A stretch of 64,000 bases of DNA from Alteraquisediminimonas sediminicola (GTDB lineage: Bacteria; Pseudomonadota; Alphaproteobacteria; Sphingomonadales; Sphingomonadaceae), in the NCBI RefSeq assembly GCF_019740335.1, contig NZ_JAHXZS010000007.1, positions 1-64,000 of the forward strand, given 5' to 3'. The first letter of the stretch is position 1; each line of letters starts with the position of its first letter. Under the pieces are notes generated by a model. The model did not search any database and was not told the origin of the DNA. It saw only the letters and a program-made list of their open reading frames with translations. Made by a program: the position numbers and the translations under genes. Positions 32,283-40,195 of the stretch are shown piece by piece.

Positions 32283-33608
32283 CTAAACCGCGTCACCTAC
32301 CGCCGTGCGATAGATCGGTGCACGCATTCCCATGGCCCGCCGCAACCGGCCAATCAGGCGTGGCACCGGCCCATGGCGTTCCATCCAATCGGCATAAGCG
32401 ACATATTGCGGATCACGGAGCAAATGCCGCTCTTCAGTCCGCGCACGCCAATAATAGACGCCGCTCACCACGGCCATCAAGGCGCAGGCGCGGATCATAT
32501 CGACCCAAGTACCGGTCGTCAGCAGCGGCATCATCGACAGCCACCAGAACAGATTCTTCGACACATAGGCCGGGTGCTTGCTCCACGCATATGGCCCATG
32601 AGTCAGAATACCGCGATGGGTCAGATTGGAAAACCGCAGGCCGAACACCATCGTCGCCCATGCGTAAATCGCGGTCAGCACCACCAACGCACCACCGACC
32701 AACGCCAGCAACCACGGATGACCCGCCAGCCAATAAGTCCATTCCGCCGTCCCCGGATGATAATCGAGCGGTCCGCCATCGCCCATCAGGATAAAGGGCG
32801 GATAGCAGATCAACGCCGCCACCCAGCCGGCTGCATAGGGATTGGCGGTGCGAATATGCGAATCGAGCGGCTTGCAGGTCAGGACATAGCCGACCGTGGC
32901 AAAGGCCACATCGAACAGGAACATCATCGCGATCAACCAGCGCGAGATGCCGACCGGATCGGTGATGCTGTTGGATTCATGCCAGCGGATCATCTCGGCC
33001 CAGTTACCCGGCACAATCGCGATCATGAACGCGGTGAAAAACGCCTTCACCCCCCATGCGCGCAGATGATCATAGAGCAATTCATCATCAAGAGGATCAT
33101 GCCGCCGCAACAACCAGCGGCCAAAGACCAGCAAGCCATCCTTGGGGCTGGTCATCCGCCGATCAACGAAAATAACATAAGGGATCGACAGGATCAGCAT
33201 GAACGGCAAGGCCGCGATCAGCAATTCCATCACGGCCAGATAGGCATCACGCCAATACCAGCGCCCCATGCCGTAAAAAACGGCAATCAGCGCCCATGTG
33301 GCCCATAGGCCCAGCAACTTGGTGACCGCACTATCGAATACATCGCCCCAAGGCCGCCCGGCCCCGTCCCAATCCATGCCGGTCGATGGGTTGCGATGGA
33401 CCTTATCCATCAGCACCGACCACAAGATCATCGGCACGCCACAGGCGAAAATCGCGATTGTCGCCGCATAAGGCCCATCCATGCGGTGAAGATGGGCGAC
33501 CAATATCCAGCCGAGCAACCCGGCCAACCCCGCCAAGCCAACGCCATGGCTGACGGCGGATATGGGGCGCGGGTCTTGATCGGCACTATCGTTCACGGTT
33601 CGCCTCAT
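32283..33608 (-). CDS. membrane methyltransferase of the isoprenylcysteine/phospholipid type
   Basis: 441 residues with about ten membrane segments. The C-terminal third has the ICMT/PEMT signature: HRGILTHGPYAWSKHPAYVSKN, a hydrophobic hairpin, then YYWRARTEERHLLRDPQYVAYADWM, which bind S-adenosylmethionine and place the acceptor. The long N-terminal part (about 300 residues of transmembrane helices) is not typical of small bacterial members and may hold a lipid substrate. The acceptor is unknown. It stands alone between the Tat-exported transpeptidase and accC. Confidence 0.72.
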   Translation of the reverse strand: MRRTVNDSADQDPRPISAVSHGVGLAGLAGLLGWILVAHLHRMDGPYAATIAIFACGVPMILWSVLMDKVHRNPSTGMDWDGAGRPWGDVFDSAVTKLLGLWATWALIAVFYGMGRWYWRDAYLAVMELLIAALPFMLILSIPYVIFVDRRMTSPKDGLLVFGRWLLRRHDPLDDELLYDHLRAWGVKAFFTAFMIAIVPGNWAEMIRWHESNSITDPVGISRWLIAMMFLFDVAFATVGYVLTCKPLDSHIRTANPYAAGWVAALICYPPFILMGDGGPLDYHPGTAEWTYWLAGHPWLLALVGGALVVLTAIYAWATMVFGLRFSNLTHRGILTHGPYAWSKHPAYVSKNLFWWLSMMPLLTTGTWVDMIRACALMAVVSGVYYWRARTEERHLLRDPQYVAYADWMERHGPVPRLIGRLRRAMGMRAPIYRTAVGDAV

Positions 33609-33671
33609 TTCAGGTGCGGATGGGCATTGCCCACCCGCAATCTGATACCATCAAGCCGTGAACAAATAGGA

Positions 33672-35024
33672 TCAGGCCTCATTATCCTTGGCCAACCATT
33701 CTTCCAGCCATTTGATCGTATAATCGCCAGACTTGAATTCGGGATCTTCGATCAATTTCTGGTGCAATGGGATCGTCGTCGTCACGCCCTGAATCACAAA
33801 TTCTTCCAGCGCGCGCTTCAACCGACGGATGCAGCCATCACGGTCGCGGCCATAGACGATCAGCTTGGCGATCATGCTGTCATAATATGGCGGCACGCGA
33901 TAACCTGCATACAGGCCGCTATCGACCCGTACATGCATCCCGCCCGGCGCATGAAAACCGCTCACCAACCCCGGCGACGGCGCAAAGGTGCGCGGATCTT
34001 CGGCGTTGATGCGGCATTCAATCGCATGGCCACGGAATTGCAATTCTTCCTGACGGACCGACAAGGCCTCACCACCGGCGATTCTGATCTGTTCGCGGAC
34101 AAGATCCATGCCGGTGATCATTTCGGTCACCGGATGTTCGACCTGCAAACGGGTGTTCATCTCGATGAAGAAGAACTCGCCATTTTCGTAAAGGAATTCG
34201 ATCGTGCCTGCGCCGCGATAACCCATATCGGCCATCGCCTTGGCGACGATGCCGCCCATGCGTTCGCGCTGTTCGGCGGAAATGACCGGTGACGGCGCTT
34301 CTTCCAGCACCTTTTGGTGGCGGCGCTGCAACGAACAATCGCGTTCACCGAGGTGGATCGCATTGCCCTTGCCATCGCCGAACACCTGAAATTCGATGTG
34401 ACGCGGATCACCGAGATATTTCTCGATATAGACCGTGTCATCGCCGAATGCCGCTTTGGCTTCCGACCGGGCCTGGCTGATCAATGTTTCCAACTGATCT
34501 TCCGACGGCACGACCTTCATGCCACGCCCGCCGCCACCCGATGCGGCCTTGACCAGCACCGGATAACCGCAGCGATCCGCGACTTCGCGCGCTTCCTCGA
34601 TGGTGTCGACCGCACCCGGCGAACCCGGCACCAATGGCAAGCCCAGCGCACCAGCGGTCCGCTTCGCCTCTACCTTATCGCCCATCGTGCGGATATGTTC
34701 CGGCTTTGGCCCGATCCAGATGAGATTGTGCATCTCGACGATTTCGGCAAAGCGCGCATTTTCCGACAGGAAGCCATAGCCCGGATGGATCGCATCCGCG
34801 CCGGTCACTTCTGCTGCCGAAATGATGTTCGGAATGTTGAGATAGCTATCGGCGGCCGCCGGCGGGCCGATGCACACCGCCTGATCGGCAAGGCGCACAT
34901 GCATGGCGTCGGCATCGGCGGTCGAATGGACCGCCACCGTCTTGATCCCCATTTCATGGCAGGCGCGATGGATACGCAGCGCGATTTCGCCACGATTGGC
35001 GATCAGGACCTTCTTGATCGTCAT
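33672..35024 (-). CDS. accC: acetyl-CoA carboxylase, biotin carboxylase subunit
   Basis: 450 residues. The enzyme carboxylates biotin on AccB using ATP and bicarbonate, the first step of fatty-acid synthesis. [18 protein letters not shown] starts the chain at the expected place. The ATP-grasp loop [14 protein letters not shown], metal ligands in [16 protein letters not shown] and the C-terminal [14 protein letters not shown] are intact. The ATG at 35024 fits the family; an ATG 27 bases earlier overlaps accB and is unlikely. It follows accB by 13 bases in an ordinary accBC operon. Confidence 0.97.
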   Translation of the reverse strand: MTIKKVLIANRGEIALRIHRACHEMGIKTVAVHSTADADAMHVRLADQAVCIGPPAAADSYLNIPNIISAAEVTGADAIHPGYGFLSENARFAEIVEMHNLIWIGPKPEHIRTMGDKVEAKRTAGALGLPLVPGSPGAVDTIEEAREVADRCGYPVLVKAASGGGGRGMKVVPSEDQLETLISQARSEAKAAFGDDTVYIEKYLGDPRHIEFQVFGDGKGNAIHLGERDCSLQRRHQKVLEEAPSPVISAEQRERMGGIVAKAMADMGYRGAGTIEFLYENGEFFFIEMNTRLQVEHPVTEMITGMDLVREQIRIAGGEALSVRQEELQFRGHAIECRINAEDPRTFAPSPGLVSGFHAPGGMHVRVDSGLYAGYRVPPYYDSMIAKLIVYGRDRDGCIRRLKRALEEFVIQGVTTTIPLHQKLIEDPEFKSGDYTIKWLEEWLAKDNEA

Positions 35025-35037
35025 ATCAAGGGGCCTG

Positions 35038-35505
35038 TTATTCAACGACAATGAGCGGCTGGTCGAATTCGACCGGCTGACCAGATTCGACGAGGATCGC
35101 CGTCACCTTGCCCGCGCGCGGCGCAACGATCTGGTTCATCACCTTCATGGCTTCGATAATCAGGACGGTATCGCCCTGCTTGATCGTATCGCCAACGCTG
35201 ACGAAATTGGCCGCATCAGGTTCCGGCGCGAGATAAGCCGTGCCGACCATCGGCGATTTCACCGTGCCGGGATGATCGCCCGCAGGCGCCGCCGCCACAG
35301 GGGCCGCAGCCACCGCCACGGGCGCAGCCGCCACAGGTGCAGCCACTGCCACCGCAGGAGCCGCCGTCATGGTCCGCGCGACGCGGATCTTGCGATCACC
35401 GTCCTCGACCTCGATCTCGGTCAGCTGAGTTTCGTTCAGCAGCTCCGCCAACTGGCGCACCAGTGCGGGATCCACCTGCATCGAACCGGCATTCTTATCG
35501 CTCAT
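35038..35505 (-). CDS. accB: acetyl-CoA carboxylase, biotin carboxyl carrier protein
   Basis: 155 residues. An N-terminal helical part ([21 protein letters not shown]) leads to an alanine, valine and proline rich linker (about 45-75) and a lipoyl-type domain with the biotinylation motif EAMKVMN (Lys near residue 119). The biotin on that lysine carries the carboxyl group between AccC and the carboxyltransferase. It is followed by accC after 13 bases. Confidence 0.96.
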   Translation of the reverse strand: MSDKNAGSMQVDPALVRQLAELLNETQLTEIEVEDGDRKIRVARTMTAAPAVAVAAPVAAAPVAVAAAPVAAAPAGDHPGTVKSPMVGTAYLAPEPDAANFVSVGDTIKQGDTVLIIEAMKVMNQIVAPRAGKVTAILVESGQPVEFDQPLIVVE

Positions 35506-35549
35506 TCGACCCCCGAATGTAAAAAATCGTCATGTGTTTGACGTTATGG

Positions 35550-35990
35550 TCAGAGCCATACCGCCGCTTGCAGCGCCAGCGCGTAGCCCATTGGACCGAA
35601 TCCGGCAATGGTTGCCGTTGCTGCCTGCCCAACAAAACTGTGATGACGGAATGATTCCCGTTGGTTCGGGTTGGATAAATGCAGCTCGATCACCGGCACG
35701 GAAATCGCTTTGACCGCATCCAGCAGCGCGACCGACGTATGGGTATAGGCCGCCGGATTGATAATCACCGCCTTCGCACCACGGGCATGGGCCTCATGCA
35801 GCCAATCGACCAGATGGCCTTCATGGTTGGACTGGCGCACATCGACCTCAACGCCCAGTTCAAGCGCCTGATCCTCCAGCCGCCCGGCAATATCATCCAG
35901 CGTGTCATGGCCATAAATGGCCGGTTCGCGCGTGCCCAGCAGGTTGAGATTAGGCCCGTTCAGCACGTAAATCAGCGGCCTGTCAGCCAT
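35550..35990 (-). CDS. aroQ: type II 3-dehydroquinate dehydratase
   Basis: 146 residues, the normal length of the type II enzyme of the shikimate pathway. Motifs are [16 protein letters not shown] with the catalytic arginine, [32 protein letters not shown] with the catalytic histidine, and [17 protein letters not shown]. The start at 35990 begins two residues before the first strand. It lies 44 bases before accB on the same strand, a common order in alphaproteobacteria. Confidence 0.96.
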   Translation of the reverse strand: MADRPLIYVLNGPNLNLLGTREPAIYGHDTLDDIAGRLEDQALELGVEVDVRQSNHEGHLVDWLHEAHARGAKAVIINPAAYTHTSVALLDAVKAISVPVIELHLSNPNQRESFRHHSFVGQAATATIAGFGPMGYALALQAAVWL

Positions 35991-36067
35991 ATTATCGTTC
36001 CTCGTTACAAGCGTGCGTCCCATAAATGGGCGCGCTTATTTTCAAGCGTGACGCGCATCATGCCCGA

Positions 36068-36730
36068 TTACCACAGGATTGGCCAACCTTGTTCTGCTGC
36101 AAGTGCGGCCATTTTCGCATCCGCGTTGACGGCATAGCCCTCATCCGCCCATTCCAGCACGGGCCGATCAGAGGGGTGATCGGAATAAAAACGCACATAA
36201 ATCTGATCGCGCGCCAGAGCCTGCGCCGCCAGCCAATCCTCGATCATCCGCAATTTTGCCGGGCCATAGCAATTTTCGCCATCGATCCATGGCAGGATCA
36301 TATTGCCATTATCCCGGCAGCTACGCGTCGCAATCGTCTCGAATCCGAGCAATTCCCCGACCGCCGTTGCGTAATAGGCATAGGATGCCGTCGCCATGAC
36401 CATGCGATAGCCCTCGGCCCGATCCTGCGCGATCCGCGCCAGCGCCGCATCGAAAAGGCCATCCGCCGCCAGTTGCGCGGCGAAATCTTCCGCCACCTCG
36501 GCCAAGCGCGCCGGATCTTGGCGCGGCCCCAGCAACAATCGGTGCATCAATTCTTTCAATCGCGCGCGATTGACCAGCTTCAGGCCATAGCCCAGCAGGA
36601 GAAAACCCACCAACGGCCACAATAATTGCCGTGCAGGCGCCACCCGCATCCCCGCAAAACGCAGAAACCCCGGCAAGGTCGCATGCCGGGTGATGGTCTT
36701 GTCCATGTCATAAATCGCAAGCTTTTGCAT
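36068..36730 (-). CDS. HAD-superfamily phosphatase, subfamily IB
   Basis: 220 residues. The first HAD motif is AIYDMDKTIT near the N terminus, the second is VMATASYAYYA and the C-terminal motif is FYSDHPSDRPVLEWADEGYAVN, all typical of the PSPase-like IB group that includes phosphoserine phosphatase and lipid phosphate phosphatases. A hydrophobic stretch (LLWPLVGFLLLGYGLKL) after the first motif, like that in CicA and related lipid phosphatases, suggests a membrane-associated phospholipid substrate. The ATG at 36730 is chosen because the first motif must be close to the start. Confidence 0.82.
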   Translation of the reverse strand: MQKLAIYDMDKTITRHATLPGFLRFAGMRVAPARQLLWPLVGFLLLGYGLKLVNRARLKELMHRLLLGPRQDPARLAEVAEDFAAQLAADGLFDAALARIAQDRAEGYRMVMATASYAYYATAVGELLGFETIATRSCRDNGNMILPWIDGENCYGPAKLRMIEDWLAAQALARDQIYVRFYSDHPSDRPVLEWADEGYAVNADAKMAALAAEQGWPILW

Positions 36731-36896
36731 ATCATACGCTGTGCCAAGCCCGAACCGTGCTGACAACATATTTCGCGGATTAGGGAATATCCGAGACCGC
36801 AATTGCCAGCCAGCCGTTCAGCCTAATGAAAGCGGCGCACTGCTATCCATGCTTTGATATTGACGAACGGTCGGTTCGATGCGTAGCGTTACGGGC

Positions 36897-37085
36897 ATGC
36901 AAGGAAAATTCGCTCTTTTGCCCATGATATGCGGCATCGCGCTCGCCGGGTGCATTCAAGTGTCGGCACCCGATAAGCCCATCGAAATCAACCTGAACAT
37001 CAATATCAGGCAAGAAGTGATGGTGAAGCTCGAAAAAGATGTCGAGACGCTCATCACCGATAACCCGGAATTATTTCCGCAATGA
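36897..37085 (+). CDS. ynbE: YnbE-family lipoprotein
   Basis: 62 residues with a lipoprotein signal ending in ALAGC and a short mature part (APDKPIEINLNINIRQEVMVKLEKDVETL) that is characteristic of the YnbE family. In enterobacteria YnbE and YdbL work with the long inner-membrane protein YdbH in moving phospholipids to the outer membrane. No ydbH is seen here: the gene to the left on the other strand is a HAD phosphatase. The stop is eight bases before the preferred ydbL start. Confidence 0.85.
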   Translation: MQGKFALLPMICGIALAGCIQVSAPDKPIEINLNINIRQEVMVKLEKDVETLITDNPELFPQ

Positions 37086-37093
37086 GGTTGAAG

Positions 37094-37498
37094 ATGGACC
37101 GGAACAAGACATTATTGACCAAGTCGTTGTTGGCAGGCGCACTCTCCCTCAGCCTTGCGGGCGGCGCGATAATGGCATCGGCGCAGGGCGTATCCGCCAT
37201 CGAAACCGCCAAGTCGCAAGGCGTGATCGGGGAAACATGGGAAGGTTATATCGACTTTGCCAAAACCCCGTCCGACGCGGTGCGTGACGAGGTCGAGGCC
37301 CTGAACATCAAACGGCGCGCGGCCTATACCCAATTGGCCAGCCAGCGCGGCGCGACGGTACAGGAAGTGGCGTTGAAAACCGCCTGCCAGATTTTCGCGG
37401 CCAAGATTCAGGTGGGGCAGGCGTATTTGCTGCCGGACAAGATCTGGCGGGTGCGCGAAGGCGCCAGCCCGATTGCCCGTCCGGATTATTGCAACTGA
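37094..37498 (+). CDS. ydbL: YdbL-family periplasmic protein (DUF1318)
   Basis: 134 residues from the ATG at 37094, with GAGG six bases upstream; an earlier ATG at 37082 overlaps the ynbE stop. A signal peptide (LLAGALSLSLAGGAIMASAQ) is followed by the DUF1318 domain with AIETAKSQGVIGETWEGYI, DEVEALNIKRRAAYTQLA and the C-terminal KIQVGQAYLLPDKIWRVR. In E. coli the protein helps YdbH and YnbE form a lipid-transport bridge. The pair without ydbH is either split from its partner or uses another AsmA-like protein elsewhere. Confidence 0.86.
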   Translation: MDRNKTLLTKSLLAGALSLSLAGGAIMASAQGVSAIETAKSQGVIGETWEGYIDFAKTPSDAVRDEVEALNIKRRAAYTQLASQRGATVQEVALKTACQIFAAKIQVGQAYLLPDKIWRVREGASPIARPDYCN

Positions 37499-37525
37499 CC
37501 TGAACGTATCTCATCGACCGCAACA

Positions 37526-37560
37526 AAAAACGGCCCGGCATCACTGCCGGGCCGTTCTTG
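37526..37560 (+). terminator. rho-independent terminator
   Basis: ACGGCCCGGCA (37530-37540) pairs with TGCCGGGCCGT (37545-37555) around TCAC, with an A run before and TTCTTGTTT after. It ends the ynbE-ydbL unit and may also serve the convergent porin gene. Confidence 0.85.
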
Positions 37561-37610
37561 TTTGTGCGGAAGGCGGCCCCTGTAAGGCCGCCCTCCATTA
37601 AACGAGGCTA

Positions 37611-38330
37611 TTAGAACGCAACGCCGAGCGACAGGACAACGCCCGCCTTGGCATTGGAATAAAGGCCCGACAGAACGTCGGTCTTCGAGATGTCGGTATC
37701 GACATAGGACAGGCTCGCGCTGACTGGGCCGAGCGTGGTTTCAGCACCGATCTGCCATTCGTTGTACGACGTGAAGCCGAGATCCTGCACGCCGAAACGG
37801 CCACGCAGGGTGAACGGGGTCGTCGGCACCGGTGCCGACACTTCACCATAAGTGTAGATCAAGTCTTCATTGCCGGTCGCCTTACGCGACGGGGCCCAAT
37901 TGGCGCCAACCTTGACCGCAGCCACACCGAAGTCATGCTTCAGCGACGTGCCGACTTCCATATAGTCAGAATCGGTGCCGTTGTCCGAATCCGCATAGAT
38001 GAAGAAGGTCGAATTGATGTCGAAGGTCGTGCCCGGCGCGATTTCGCGGCCATAGCCGATGTAAAGATCGACTTCAGCATCGCCATAGGTTGCGGTGTCC
38101 TGCAGGTTCGACACCCAGGTACCAGCATAAAGACCGGATTCATGGCTGAGGGTCAGCGTGCCCTGTGCAGCCGGATCCTTGTCCGTGAGCGAAACACCGC
38201 GGAAGCGATAGTCGGAAACAGCGGTTGCGCCGCCGGTCGCCGAGATGCCGTTACCAAGATCGATAGCTGCGGCTGCCGGGGTAGCCACGGCGAAAAGTGC
38301 GGCCGAGAGACCAATGAGAGAGGTGCGCAT
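37611..38330 (-). CDS. TorF-family putative porin
   Basis: 239 residues. A signal peptide (LIGLSAALFAVATPAAAA) leads into a mature part made of alternating amphipathic strands, starting with ISATGGATAVSDYRFRGVSLTD, the family hallmark, and ending with SLGVAF with a C-terminal phenylalanine as expected for outer-membrane insertion. Members are common in sphingomonads and are thought to be small-molecule channels. The gene is monocistronic. Confidence 0.85.
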   Translation of the reverse strand: MRTSLIGLSAALFAVATPAAAAIDLGNGISATGGATAVSDYRFRGVSLTDKDPAAQGTLTLSHESGLYAGTWVSNLQDTATYGDAEVDLYIGYGREIAPGTTFDINSTFFIYADSDNGTDSDYMEVGTSLKHDFGVAAVKVGANWAPSRKATGNEDLIYTYGEVSAPVPTTPFTLRGRFGVQDLGFTSYNEWQIGAETTLGPVSASLSYVDTDISKTDVLSGLYSNAKAGVVLSLGVAF

Positions 38331-38760
38331 ATTATATTCCTTAAGATGTTGGTCGCGTTTCTGCTCATCCTACATCCGTTGCGTTGGCATCTATCGATCA
38401 ACCATCAACTGGTCGTGCGTGCCGTTTTGCGCATCGGACCCCCTCAAGATGCGTAATTTTCCGCAATGCACAATGCTTTTATGACACCGACAGGCTGGTT
38501 GAGGGTCAAATCGGGTAAATTTACCAGCACATGTTGCCATATTGCAACAAAACCCCGCCGATTTGCCCGAAACTGCCGTAAAGTGCGCTATTTGCTGATA
38601 ATCCGGGCATCACAACGCACATCAGCCAATAATGCGCCTCCCTTCATCAAAGGGCGATATGTGCCAATATATACGCAGTGCATCATGGCTATTTCATCCG
38701 ATGACAGGAAGGGTGACGGGGCGGGTGACGGGACGGGTGCAATCGGCTAACAGCCAAAGA
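38331..38760. other. gene-free stretch before gltX with a short tandem repeat
   Basis: About 430 bases. The left part probably holds the porin promoter and leader. At 38711-38734 two 12-base units (GGGTGACGGGGC, GGGTGACGGGAC) stand in tandem, followed by a partial third copy GGGTG. Open frames here lack ribosome binding sites. No RNA gene is recognised. Confidence 0.4.
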
Positions 38761-40098
38761 ATGATCAAAACACGCTTCGCCCCCAGCCCGACCGGCACAT
38801 TGCATATCGGCAATATTCGCACCGCCTTGCTGAACTGGATGTTCGCGCGCCAACAAGGCGGGCTATTCCTGCTGCGGCTGGACGATACCGATGCCGAACG
38901 CTCGACCCAGGCATTTGCCGATGCGATCATCGCCGACCTTGGTTGGCTTGGTCTCAAACCCGATGATCAGGTCCGCCAGTCCGACCGCTTCGCCTTATAC
39001 CAGAAGCGCTTTGACGAATTGCGCGACAAGGGCCGGGTCTATCCTTGCTATGAAAGCTCGCAAGAGCTTGATCTCAAGCGCAAGGTGCTGCTCGGTCGCG
39101 GCCTGCCGCCGATTTACGATCGTGCTGCGCTGCAACTGACCGATGCCGACCGCGCCGCGCTGGAGGCCAGCGGCATCGCGCCGCATTGGCGGTTCAAGCT
39201 CGATCAATCCACCCCGCTGATTTTCGACGATCTGATTCGCGGTAGCCAGCGCTTCGATCCGGCGCTCTTGTCCGATCCGGTCATTCGGCGCGGCGATGGA
39301 AGCTGGCTCTATATGTTGCCCAGCGTCATCGACGATGTCGACATGGGTATCACCCATGTCGTGCGCGGCGAAGATCATGTCACCAACACCGCGCTCCAGT
39401 TGCAAATGTTCGAGGCGCTGGACGCCCCCGCCCCGCGCTTTGCCCATGCCGCCTTGTTGACCGGCGAAGAGGGTAAATTATCCAAGCGGCTCGGCTCACT
39501 CGGCGTCGATCATTTCCGCGACACAGGGATTGAGGCACTGGCAGTCAAGGCGCTGCTCGCCCGGATCGGCACGAGCGACCCGGTGATCCCGGTGGCCGAT
39601 ATGACCGCGCTGAATGAGAGCTTCAACTTCGCGCATTTTGGCCGCGCCCCGGCCCGGTTCGACGAAACCGAACTGGCCGCGATCAACGCCCGCATCCTGC
39701 ATTTGCTGCCTTTTGAAGCCGTGTCCGGCCGCCTGCCCGAAGGCATGGATGCGCAAGCATGGGCGGCGATCCGCCCCAATATTTCCACGCTCGGCGATGT
39801 CGGTATATGGTGGAGTCTTGTCCGCCACGCCCCCGCAAATCCGAACATCGACCCGGAAGATCGGGCCTATCTGGCGGATGCCGCCGATATTGCCGCAACC
39901 CTCGATTGGGCATCGGACCCTTGGCACGGCCTGACATCAAGGCTGAAGGACAACTCGGGCCGCAAGGGCAAGGCGCTGTTCCTGCCGCTGCGGCGCGCGC
40001 TGACCGGGCTTGACCATGGCCCGGACATGGCGGCGCTTCTGCCTCTCATTGATCAGCAGGATGCGGTAGCCCGGTTGCGCAACAATAGTGCAGCATAA
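38761..40098 (+). CDS. gltX: glutamate-tRNA ligase
   Basis: 445 residues. A class I synthetase with HIGH-type motif TGTLHIGNIRTA near the N terminus and KMSKS-type motif GKLSKRLG near residue 240. In alphaproteobacteria GluRS usually also misacylates tRNA-Gln, which GatCAB then amidates; the tRNA-Gln(CTG) at 3838 would then be a substrate. A longer frame opens upstream, but the catalytic strand begins within residues 3-8 of the ATG at 38761, so this start is preferred. The length fits the shorter GluRS form of the order. Confidence 0.94.
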   Translation: MIKTRFAPSPTGTLHIGNIRTALLNWMFARQQGGLFLLRLDDTDAERSTQAFADAIIADLGWLGLKPDDQVRQSDRFALYQKRFDELRDKGRVYPCYESSQELDLKRKVLLGRGLPPIYDRAALQLTDADRAALEASGIAPHWRFKLDQSTPLIFDDLIRGSQRFDPALLSDPVIRRGDGSWLYMLPSVIDDVDMGITHVVRGEDHVTNTALQLQMFEALDAPAPRFAHAALLTGEEGKLSKRLGSLGVDHFRDTGIEALAVKALLARIGTSDPVIPVADMTALNESFNFAHFGRAPARFDETELAAINARILHLLPFEAVSGRLPEGMDAQAWAAIRPNISTLGDVGIWWSLVRHAPANPNIDPEDRAYLADAADIAATLDWASDPWHGLTSRLKDNSGRKGKALFLPLRRALTGLDHGPDMAALLPLIDQQDAVARLRNNSAA

Positions 40099-40161
40099 TC
40101 ATTAAAACCCGTTTCATCGCCAGCCCGCCTCGTTTTGCCCGCCTATGCGGGTGGCGGGGCT

Positions 40162-40181
40162 TGCATTTGGCGGCAAATGCA
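40162..40181 (+). promoter_or_regulatory. perfect inverted repeat ahead of the SPOR gene
   Basis: TGCATTTG (40162-40169) and CAAATGCA (40174-40181) form an 8-base stem with loop GCGG, 14 bases before the ATG at 40196. There is no T run. As RNA it would stand next to the ribosome binding site TAGG; as DNA it could be an operator. Confidence 0.4.
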
Positions 40182-40195
40182 TCACTTAGGTTTTC

